Source: an uncultured Clostridia bacterium (lineage in GTDB: Bacteria; Bacillota_A; Clostridia; Oscillospirales; Oscillospiraceae). From it: a stretch of 5,273 nt of DNA. Below, one piece after another: positions 1 through 4,923 of this stretch. The translations under genes and the position numbers were made by a program. The DNA lies in NCBI GenBank assembly GCA_947166955.1, contig CAMVGI010000112.1:1-5273 (forward strand). The letters run 5' to 3'. The notes under the pieces were generated by a model. That model saw only the letters and a list, made by a program, of their open reading frames with translations. It did no database searches and was not told the origin of the DNA. Each line of letters begins with the position of its first letter. The first letter of the stretch is position 1.

Positions 1-1
1 G

Positions 2-595
2 CGCGCCGAGGGCTGCGAGGCGCTCGCCGTACAGGCGGACGTCGCCGTGCGCGCGGAGGTGGACGAGATGGTCACGCGCGTCGCGGACGCGTTCGGACCG
101 GTGACGCTGCTCGTGAGCAACGCGGGCGTCGCGGGGCAGGCGCTTTTTCAGGACGTGACGGACGAGCTGTGGGAGCGCTACTTCGCGGTCAACCTCAACG
201 GCGCCCGCCATTGTATCCAGGCGGTGCTGCCGCACATGCTGCACGAGAAATCGGGCTGCATCGTAACGGTTTCGTCGATTTGGGGGCTGCACGGCGCGAG
301 CTGCGAGGTGACGTATTCCTGCACCAAGCACGCGCTTATCGGGCTGACGCGCTCGCTTGCGATGGAGCTTGCGCCCTCCGGTATCCGCGTCAACTGCGTC
401 GCCCCCGGCGTCATCGACACCGATATGGTGCAGGTGCTCGGGCAAGAGACGCTCCGCGACCTCGCGAATCAGACGCCGCTCGGACGCCTCGGGCGGCCCG
501 AGGACATCGCCGCGGCGGTGGCGTTCCTCGCCCGCGACGAGGCGAGCTTCATCACGGGACAGGTTCTCGCCGCGGACGGAGGATTTTTACCGTAG
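2..595 (+). CDS. Short-chain dehydrogenase/reductase (SDR), FabG-like, 5'-truncated
   Basis: This is an NAD(P)(H)-dependent oxidoreductase of the classical SDR family, probably cytosolic. The reading frame is open from base 2, giving 197 visible residues. Classical SDRs run about 245-260 residues, so roughly 50 are missing, including the N-terminal TGxxxGxG cofactor motif. A GTG at 47 is an internal Val codon, because typical SDR sequence (QADV, residues 11-14) continues upstream of it. Visible motifs are NAG at 40-42, the structural Asn64 in VNLNG, the catalytic Ser92 in VSSIWG, the YxxxK pair Tyr105/Lys109 in YSCTK, PGVIDTDM after the active site, and the C-terminal ITGQVLAADGGF. The catalytic set N-S-Y-K is complete. 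The pattern resembles 3-oxoacyl-ACP reductase (FabG), but many SDRs acting on sugars, alcohols or steroids share it and the substrate cannot be read from this fragment. It converges on dut and shares a terminator with it. Confidence 0.93.
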   Translation, partial: RAEGCEALAVQADVAVRAEVDEMVTRVADAFGPVTLLVSNAGVAGQALFQDVTDELWERYFAVNLNGARHCIQAVLPHMLHEKSGCIVTVSSIWGLHGASCEVTYSCTKHALIGLTRSLAMELAPSGIRVNCVAPGVIDTDMVQVLGQETLRDLANQTPLGRLGRPEDIAAAVAFLARDEASFITGQVLAADGGFLP

Positions 596-627
596 AAAAA
601 AAAAACGCGGCGTTTTGCCGCGTTTTT
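596..627. terminator. Bidirectional intrinsic terminator between the SDR gene and dut
   Basis: An 11-bp perfect stem (AAAAACGCGGC at 601-611 pairing with GCCGCGTTTTT at 617-627) encloses a 5-nt loop. On the plus strand it is followed by a five-T run that forms part of the stem. On the minus strand the hairpin runs into ten consecutive T (complement of 596-605), which makes it especially convincing for dut. The element occupies the whole gap between the SDR stop codon (593-595) and the dut stop codon (628-630), so it probably ends transcription from both sides. Confidence 0.9.
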
Positions 628-1065
628 CTATTTTCCTGTTGAACCGAAGCCGCCCGCGCCGCGCTCTGTTTCGGACAGCTCCGCGACCTCCTCGAACTCC
701 ATCGGGAGGAACGGCAGCAGCACGAGCTGCGCGATGCGTTCGCCGTGGCGGACGACGCGGGGCGCGTCGCCGTCGTTGTGCAGCGCGACGATGTACTCGC
801 CGCGGTAGTCGCTGTCGCACACGCCGACGCAGTTCGCGGGGCGCAGCCCCTCCTTCGCCGCGAGGCCGCTGCGCGCGAACACCGCGCCGAACGTCCCCTC
901 CGGCAGCGCGAAGGAAAGCCCCGTGCCGATCTTCACCGTCGCGTGCGGCGGGATGCTCGCGTCTTCGTCGAGACAGGCGTAAAGGTCATATCCCGCCGCG
1001 AACGGAGAACCGTGCGTCGGCAGGATCGCGCGGTCTGAAAGCTTTTTTACCTGCACCTGTGCCAT
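628..1065 (-). CDS. dut: dUTP diphosphatase (trimeric dUTPase)
   Basis: The enzyme hydrolyses dUTP to dUMP and pyrophosphate in the cytosol, keeping uracil out of DNA and supplying dUMP for thymidylate synthesis. The protein is 145 residues, normal for the homotrimeric family. All five signature motifs are present in order: AGYDLYA (24-30), ARSGLA (64-69), NCVGVCDSDYRGE (78-90, with the presumed catalytic Asp84 and the uracil-stacking Tyr87), GERIAQLVL (108-116) and the C-terminal glycine-rich arm RGAGGFGSTG (135-144). Motif 3 has Cys82 where a hydrophobic residue such as Ile is common; this should not affect catalysis. The ATG start is supported by AAGGAG ending 9 nt upstream. The gene lies 48 bp after nrdG with no convincing promoter between them, so it is probably the last gene of the nrd transcript. 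This fits its role in the same deoxynucleotide pathway. A strong terminator directly follows its stop codon. Confidence 0.97.
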   Translation of the reverse strand: MAQVQVKKLSDRAILPTHGSPFAAGYDLYACLDEDASIPPHATVKIGTGLSFALPEGTFGAVFARSGLAAKEGLRPANCVGVCDSDYRGEYIVALHNDGDAPRVVRHGERIAQLVLLPFLPMEFEEVAELSETERGAGGFGSTGK

Positions 1066-1069
1066 GATG

Positions 1070-1089
1070 GTAAACTCCTTTTGGTTTAC
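1070..1089 (-). promoter_or_regulatory. dut Shine-Dalgarno site inside a short inverted repeat
   Basis: On the minus strand a 6-nt inverted repeat, GTAAAC and GTTTAC, flanks an 8-nt loop CAAAAGGA. The dut Shine-Dalgarno AAGGAG (complement of 1075-1080) lies in this loop with its last G in the stem. The stem is perfect but mostly A-U, so it would be weak. It may modulate ribosome access or may simply display the site. The inverted repeat is seen directly; any regulatory role is inference. Confidence 0.4.
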
Positions 1090-1113
1090 AAGCGTAATGT
1101 GTCAGTTTTTGTC

Positions 1114-1626
1114 CTAGAGTACGATTTCGCCCGCGCGGCGCGTTTCGTTCATGTCGATGAGCCGCTGGTTGGACGAGCCGCGGAAGCGCAGCGAGATGTC
1201 GTGCAGCTTTTCGACGAACGGCCCATCGACCAGCACGTCAAGGAGCGAAAGCAGCTCGTCCGTCGCCTCGCAACGCGGATGGGAGCCGTCTTCGAGCAGC
1301 GTTTCGTAGGGGAAGCCCGTGAACGCCCAGATCGTCTTGCGCGGATAGGCGGTACGCACGCTGCGCACGAACGGCAGCAGCGCGCGCTGGTTTTCCGGCT
1401 CGAAGGGGTCGCCGCCGAGCAGGGTGAGGCCGTTGATGTAGTCGGGGGCGAGCATGGAAAGGAGTTTCGCCTCCGTTTCCGCGGTGAAGGGCTGACCGTA
1501 GCAGAAGTCCCACGTCTGCGGCTGGAAGCAGCCCTTGCAGCGGTTGGTGCAGCCGGAAACGAACAGCGATACCCGCACGCCCTCGCCGTTGGCAATATCG
1601 CAATCTTTGATTTCTCCGTAATACAT
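1114..1626 (-). CDS. nrdG: Anaerobic ribonucleoside-triphosphate reductase activating protein (radical SAM activase)
   Basis: NrdG is a cytosolic [4Fe-4S] radical-SAM enzyme. It cleaves S-adenosylmethionine and generates the glycyl radical on its partner NrdD. The protein is 170 residues, typical for the family. The cluster-binding CX3CX2C motif is intact at Cys26, Cys30 and Cys33 (SGCTNRCKGCFQP). A GGDPF motif (71-75), which contacts SAM in this family, follows, then VDGPF (133-137) and the family-typical RFRGSSNQRLIDM (147-159). The ATG start puts the conserved MYYGEIKDCDIANG at the N-terminus. Its upstream AAAGG is a modest ribosome site, 11 nt away across a TTTTTT run. The substrate gene nrdD is on the same strand, but an acyltransferase-like gene lies between them, which is unusual because nrdD and nrdG are generally adjacent. 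Dut follows 48 bp downstream. Confidence 0.97.
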   Translation of the reverse strand: MYYGEIKDCDIANGEGVRVSLFVSGCTNRCKGCFQPQTWDFCYGQPFTAETEAKLLSMLAPDYINGLTLLGGDPFEPENQRALLPFVRSVRTAYPRKTIWAFTGFPYETLLEDGSHPRCEATDELLSLLDVLVDGPFVEKLHDISLRFRGSSNQRLIDMNETRRAGEIVL

Positions 1627-1691
1627 AAAAAACGCTGCCTTTCGAGCGAAGACCGCGGGCGGCGGCTTGCCGTCCGCGCGGATGGGTTTCG
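1627..1691 (-). other. Acyltransferase-nrdG spacer with GC-rich hairpin potential
   Basis: The 65-bp gap between the acyltransferase-like gene and nrdG contains a strongly GC-rich imperfect inverted repeat (about 1655-1683; CCGCG at one end, CGCGG at the other, with a few mismatches). Nearer nrdG there is a 4-bp CGCT/AGCG stem whose loop holds AAAGG, the likely nrdG ribosome site, followed by six T just before the ATG. The GC-rich hairpin has no adjoining T run, and the small stem is too weak to be called a terminator with confidence. I see no promoter here. Confidence 0.3.
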
Positions 1692-2405
1692 TCAGGTCAG
1701 ATGGACGATCAACATCGTCAAGGCGTATAAAATCGGCTGGTGCGCGACATAAATAAGCAGACTTTTGCGCCCGACGGCGGGAAAGAACGGGATCTTTGCC
1801 TCATAGAACCACTTGGGGAGCTTTCCCTCACGGACGTATTTGCCCGCCCAGGTGCCCAACAGGAACACGAACATCCACGGCAACAGCGGGAAATAGTCGG
1901 CGGATTCAAACTCCGGCGTAATGAGGCCGAACATCCAAAGATGCGGCGTTTCGGTATAAACGCCGTTGGCGAAGCGCGCCGTCAGCACGATGGCGACGAG
2001 GCAGAGCGCCGGAACGAGCCACGGCAGCTTTTCGTTGAGCTTTTGAAAGCCCTTTTGCGTCAGTCCGTAGAGCAGCATGCACGTGCCGAGGAAGTGCAAA
2101 ATGCCGAAGACGATCGGCATGTTCATGAAGTACGTCACGAGCGTGATGACGAGCGCGATGCCGAGCGTTTTAAGTCCGCGCGCGACGTTTGAGTGCGAGA
2201 AGTTGGAGCTGACGCCGGAGATGAGGATGAACAGCCCCGCGAAGAAGTATTGCAGCGGGTCGAACACGACGTTGTGGAAGATCCAGCGCGGCGCGCCCGC
2301 AAAGACCACGAGGTCGTAGAAAAAGTGGTAGAAGACCATCAGCACCAGCGACAGCCCGCGCGCGGCGTCCATCAGTTCGATGCGCTGTTTGTTCTGCTGT
2401 TCCAT
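1692..2405 (-). CDS. DUF1624 / heparan-alpha-glucosaminide N-acetyltransferase-like membrane protein
   Basis: This is a polytopic inner-membrane protein of 237 residues with about seven hydrophobic segments (roughly 15-35, 50-66, 80-95, 97-115, 128-143, 172-188 and 214-235). It resembles the bacterial DUF1624/HGSNAT catalytic-domain family. Supporting features are the N-terminal RIELMDAARGLSLVLMVFYH (8-27), GVSSNFS after the second segment (64-70), HFLG (104-107), DYFPLLPWMFVFLLGTWAG (170-188) and the C-terminal GRKSLLIYVAHQPILY (212-227). Members are thought to transfer acyl groups across the membrane to glycan or other acceptors. The acceptor and even the activity are unknown for most bacterial members, so the enzyme name is only a family label. 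The ATG start is preceded by AGAGG about 10 nt upstream. The gene starts about 21 bp after the nrdD terminator and is followed by nrdG, a position with no obvious functional link to nucleotide reduction. Confidence 0.85.
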   Translation of the reverse strand: MEQQNKQRIELMDAARGLSLVLMVFYHFFYDLVVFAGAPRWIFHNVVFDPLQYFFAGLFILISGVSSNFSHSNVARGLKTLGIALVITLVTYFMNMPIVFGILHFLGTCMLLYGLTQKGFQKLNEKLPWLVPALCLVAIVLTARFANGVYTETPHLWMFGLITPEFESADYFPLLPWMFVFLLGTWAGKYVREGKLPKWFYEAKIPFFPAVGRKSLLIYVAHQPILYALTMLIVHLT

Positions 2406-2426
2406 AGCATCCTATCCTCTCGGATA

Positions 2427-2456
2427 AAAAAGAGGGGGCTTGCGGCCCCTCTTTTT
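2427..2456 (-). terminator. Intrinsic terminator / possible attenuator after nrdD
   Basis: An 11-bp perfect stem (2427-2437 pairing with 2446-2456, AAAAAGAGGGG with CCCCTCTTTTT) encloses an 8-nt loop. It begins 5 nt past the nrdD stop codon. On the minus strand it ends in a six-T run, a canonical intrinsic terminator for nrdD. The start codon of the next gene on the same strand is only 21 bp further on, and that space is taken by its ribosome site. Genes downstream must therefore rely on incomplete termination, or on a promoter buried in the hairpin, which I do not see. Confidence 0.88.
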
Positions 2457-2461
2457 CGGTT

Positions 2462-4660
2462 TTACAGGTGGAGCACTCTTTCCTTGATCTCCTGCGTGCG
2501 GCCCTGATTCCAGAATTGCGTGCCGATGTAGCCGCAGGTGCGGCGCGCGACGTTCATCTTGTCCTGATCGGTGTTGCCGCAGCGCGGGCACTTCCAGATG
2601 AGCTTGCCGCCGTCGTCCACGATGTCGATCTCGCCGTCCCAGCCGCAGACCTGACAGTAGTCGCTCTTGGTGTTGAGCTCGGCGTACATGATGTTGTCGT
2701 AGATGAACTTCATCACCTGCAAAACGGCTTCGAGGTTGTTCTGCATGTTCGGCACCTCGACGTAGCTGATCGCGCCGCCGGGGGAGAGATGCTGGAACTC
2801 TGCCTCAAACTTGAGCTTGTCGAACGCACTGATCTTTTCGGTGACGTGGACGTGATAGCTGTTGGTGATATAGCCCTTGTCGGTGATGCCCTCGATGATG
2901 CCGAAGCGCTTTTGCAGGCACTTGGCGAACTTGTAAGTCGTGGACTCGAGCGGCGTGCCGTAGATGGAGAAGTCGATGTTCTCCTTTTCCTTCCAGCGCT
3001 TGCACGCGTCGTTCATATACTGCATGACCTGCAGCGCAAACGGCTTCGCGGCGGGGTCGGTGTGACTCTTGCCGGTCATGTACTTGACGCACTCGTAGAG
3101 TCCCGCGTAGCCGAGCGAGATGGTGGAATAGCCGTTGTAGAGAAGCTTGTCGATCGGTTCGCCCTTTTGGAGCCGCGCGCACGCGCCGTACTGCCACAAA
3201 ATGGGCGCGGCGTCGGAGAGCGTGCCCTTGAGCCGCTCGTGGCGGCACATCAGCGCGCGGTAGCACAGATCGAGGCGCTCGTCGAAGATCTGCCAGAACT
3301 TTTCGATGTTGCCGCCGGAGGAAAGCGCGATGTCCGGCAGATTGAGCGTGACGACGCCCTGATTGAAGCGCCCGTAGTACTTGTGCTGTCCGGGTACGTA
3401 ATTCTTCGCGTTCGCGATGTTGCCCACGCCCGCGTCGGTGAAGCGGTCGGGCGTCAAAAAGCTGCGGCAGCCCATGCAGGGATAAACGTCGCCCTTGAGC
3501 TCAAGCATCTTTTTCTCGCTGATATAATCGGGCACCATGCGGCGCGCCGTGCATTTTGCGGCGAGCTTCGTGAGATAATAGTAGGGCGAATCCTCGTGGA
3601 TGTTGTCCTCCTCAAGCACGTAGATGAGCTTGGGGAACGCGGGCGTGACCCACACGCCCTGCTCGTTCTTCACGCCCTCGTAGCGCTGCTCAAGCGTCTC
3701 CTCGATGACGAGCGCGAGGTCCTTCTTCTCCTGCTCGCTGCGCGCCTCGCCGAGATACATGAACACCGTGATGAACGGAGCCTGTCCGTTGGTGGTCAGC
3801 AGCGTTACGACCTGATATTGGATGGTCTGCACGCCGCGGCGGATCTCCTCGCGCAAGCGCTTTTCGGTGATCTCGGCGATCTTTTCCTCCCCGGGCATGA
3901 AGCCGAGGTCGGAAAGCTCGGAGAGCACCGCCTTGCGGATCTTTTGGCGGCTCACGTCCACAAACGGCGCGAGATGCGTGAGCGAAATGCTCTGCCCGCC
4001 GTATTGGTTGGAGGCGACCTGCGCGACGATCTGCGTCGCGATGTTGCAGGCGGTGGCGAAGGAGTGGGGCTTTTCGATGAGCGTCCCCGTGATGACCGTG
4101 CCGTTCTGGAGCATGTCCTCCAGATTGACGAGGTCGCAGTTGTGCATATGCTGGGCATAATAATCGGTGTCGTGGAAGTGGATGATACCATCCTCGTGCG
4201 CCTTGACGATGTCGGCGGGCAGCAGCAGGCGGGCCGCAAGGTCGCGCGAGACCTCGCCCGCCATATAGTCGCGCTGCGTGGAGTTGACGACGGGGTTCTT
4301 GTTCGAGTTCTCCTGCTTCGCTTCCTCGTTGTTGCACTCGATGAGCGAGAGGATGCGGTCGTCCGTCGTGTTCGCCTTACGCACGAGGGAGCGGCTGTAG
4401 CGGTAGGTGATGTAGCGCTTGGCGACCTCGTACGCGCCGTGCGCCATGATGTGCGTTTCGACGAAATCCTGGATCTCCTCGACGGTGGGCGCGCGGTCAA
4501 GCTTTTGACACTCAAGCTCCACGCTCTCGGCGATGCGCTGGATCTGCACCGGCGTCATGCGTTCGGCCTCGTCCACGACCTCGTTCGCCTTCGTGACGGC
4601 GGAGATGATCTTGACGATGTCGAACCCGACTTCCGCGCCGTTGCGCTTGATGACTTTCAT
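2462..4660 (-). CDS. nrdD: Anaerobic (class III) ribonucleoside-triphosphate reductase, glycyl-radical catalytic subunit
   Basis: NrdD reduces ribonucleoside triphosphates to deoxyribonucleotides under anaerobic conditions, using a stable glycyl radical installed by NrdG. The protein is 732 residues, within the family range. Residues 1 to about 95 form an ATP-cone allosteric domain (MKVIKRNGAEVGFDIVKI at the start). The catalytic barrel follows, with HNCDLVNLEDML containing Cys175 and MGCRSFL containing Cys398, the likely thiyl-radical cysteine; this Cys pair matches formate-using NrdD enzymes such as that of E. coli. Near the C-terminus is a Zn-binding Cys4 site (Cys669, 672, 691, 694), then the glycyl-radical loop RRTCGYIG with the predicted radical on Gly710, and the typical ending GRTQEIKERVLHL. 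The ATG start has AGGGG 8 nt upstream and yields a complete ATP cone. Promoter and NrdR operator lie upstream, and a terminator follows immediately. No truncation or missing key residue is seen. Confidence 0.98.
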   Translation of the reverse strand: MKVIKRNGAEVGFDIVKIISAVTKANEVVDEAERMTPVQIQRIAESVELECQKLDRAPTVEEIQDFVETHIMAHGAYEVAKRYITYRYSRSLVRKANTTDDRILSLIECNNEEAKQENSNKNPVVNSTQRDYMAGEVSRDLAARLLLPADIVKAHEDGIIHFHDTDYYAQHMHNCDLVNLEDMLQNGTVITGTLIEKPHSFATACNIATQIVAQVASNQYGGQSISLTHLAPFVDVSRQKIRKAVLSELSDLGFMPGEEKIAEITEKRLREEIRRGVQTIQYQVVTLLTTNGQAPFITVFMYLGEARSEQEKKDLALVIEETLEQRYEGVKNEQGVWVTPAFPKLIYVLEEDNIHEDSPYYYLTKLAAKCTARRMVPDYISEKKMLELKGDVYPCMGCRSFLTPDRFTDAGVGNIANAKNYVPGQHKYYGRFNQGVVTLNLPDIALSSGGNIEKFWQIFDERLDLCYRALMCRHERLKGTLSDAAPILWQYGACARLQKGEPIDKLLYNGYSTISLGYAGLYECVKYMTGKSHTDPAAKPFALQVMQYMNDACKRWKEKENIDFSIYGTPLESTTYKFAKCLQKRFGIIEGITDKGYITNSYHVHVTEKISAFDKLKFEAEFQHLSPGGAISYVEVPNMQNNLEAVLQVMKFIYDNIMYAELNTKSDYCQVCGWDGEIDIVDDGGKLIWKCPRCGNTDQDKMNVARRTCGYIGTQFWNQGRTQEIKERVLHL

Positions 4661-4687
4661 GGTATCTTCCCCTTATCCCAAAATAAA

Positions 4688-4703
4688 ACACAATATGTTG
4701 TGG
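4688..4703. promoter_or_regulatory. NrdR box (operator) in the nrdD leader
   Basis: The 16-mer ACACAATATGTTGTGG closely matches the known NrdR consensus (acaCwAtATaTwGtgt). It is nearly palindromic: six internal base pairs match, with one T/G at the centre flank and one outer mismatch. It lies 27 bp upstream of the nrdD start codon and about +15 to +30 relative to the transcription start predicted from the promoter. NrdR is the Zn-finger/ATP-cone repressor of ribonucleotide reductase genes, so repression of nrdD when deoxynucleotides are abundant is expected. Confidence 0.85.
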
Positions 4704-4720
4704 TGCAAATGGACAACCGA

Positions 4721-4736
4721 ACACATTATAGGCTTT
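4721..4736. promoter_or_regulatory. Possible second, degenerate NrdR box overlapping the nrdD -10
   Basis: ACACATTATAGGCTTT matches the left half of the NrdR consensus well (ACACA.TATA) and the right half poorly. It begins 33 bp from the start of the good box. NrdR sites usually occur in pairs spaced near three helical turns (about 31-32 bp centre to centre), so the position is suggestive but slightly off. It overlaps the -10 hexamer, where a bound repressor would block polymerase. Part of the match is forced by the TATAAT sequence itself, which lowers its weight. Confidence 0.4.
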
Positions 4737-4754
4737 TACCCGCCGTCCTGTCAA
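4725..4754 (-). promoter_or_regulatory. nrdD promoter (sigma-70/sigma-A type)
   Basis: On the minus strand the -35 TTGACA (complement of 4749-4754) and the -10 TATAAT (complement of 4725-4730) are both perfect consensus hexamers, separated by 18 bp. Transcription should start near 4718, leaving a leader of about 58 nt that contains the NrdR box and the AGGGG ribosome site. A promoter this strong fits a gene held down by a repressor. Confidence 0.85.
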
Positions 4755-4792
4755 TAGCAACTTTGCAAAAACGGCGGGAAAACAGCAAAGTT
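4739..4792. repeat. Two interleaved 8-bp inverted repeats between the divergent promoters
   Basis: CCCGCCGT (4739-4746) is repeated in inverse as ACGGCGGG (4771-4778), and AACTTTGC (4759-4766) in inverse as GCAAAGTT (4785-4792). The pairs interlock in the order A-B-A'-B', which in RNA would be a pseudoknot topology. The first arm sits in the nrdD -10/-35 spacer and the -35 lies inside the repeat. The region is upstream of both predicted transcription starts, so DNA-level binding sites are more plausible than an RNA structure. Both repeats are perfect over 8 bp; function is unknown. Confidence 0.55.
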
Positions 4793-4825
4793 TGGAAAAG
4801 TTTACAGATTTTGTCAATTTTAACC

Positions 4826-4854
4826 TTGCAAATGGAAATGATTTCTGCTAACAT
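4826..4854 (+). promoter_or_regulatory. Candidate promoter of the membrane-protein gene
   Basis: TTGCAA (4826-4831) and an extended -10, TGCTAACAT (4846-4854), are separated by 17 bp. The -35 and -10 each match consensus at four of six positions, and the TGn extension strengthens the -10. The start would be near 4861, giving a leader of about 63 nt. It points away from nrdD and leads to the ATG at 4924. Confidence 0.5.
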
Positions 4855-4860
4855 ATCAAA

Positions 4861-4883
4861 GCATGGCGGCGAAAGCCGTCTGC
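4861..4883 (+). other. 5'-leader hairpin with GAAA tetraloop
   Basis: GGCGGC (4865-4870) pairs with GCCGTC (4875-4880, one G-U pair) around a GAAA loop of the stable GNRA type. GCA/TGC (4861-4863 with 4881-4883) extends the stem past a single bulged T. If the promoter prediction is right, the transcript would begin with this hairpin, which could protect its 5' end. No T run follows, so it is not a terminator. It does not match a riboswitch class that I recognise. Confidence 0.5.
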
Positions 4884-4923
4884 CTATTACTTTATATATG
4901 TACTCTTTGGGGGTATTCGATAG

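Noticed and set aside
357..1067. Arg/Ala-rich open frame overlapping the SDR gene and dut
   Set aside because: Low-complexity shadow translation across two well-supported genes and their terminator.
1076..1105. Possible dut promoter (minus strand CTGACA at 1100-1105)
   Set aside because: No acceptable -10 hexamer lies 16-19 bp downstream; the only AT-rich candidate is about 9 bp away.
1084..1106. Possible NrdR box in the nrdG-dut spacer (minus strand ACACATTACGCTTGTA)
   Set aside because: Only about half of the consensus positions match and it is not palindromic.
4789..4817. Second minus-strand TTGACA (complement of 4812-4817) as another nrdD promoter
   Set aside because: The sequence 17 bp downstream (CAAACT) is a poor -10, and the promoter at 4725-4754 is far better.
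4820..4890. Strings reminiscent of a c-di-GMP-I riboswitch (GCAAA, CAAAGC, GNRA loop) in the membrane-protein leader
   Set aside because: The order is wrong: in that class the GNRA hairpin precedes the GACGCAAAGC segment, and here it follows CAAAGC. The GGGACG part is absent.
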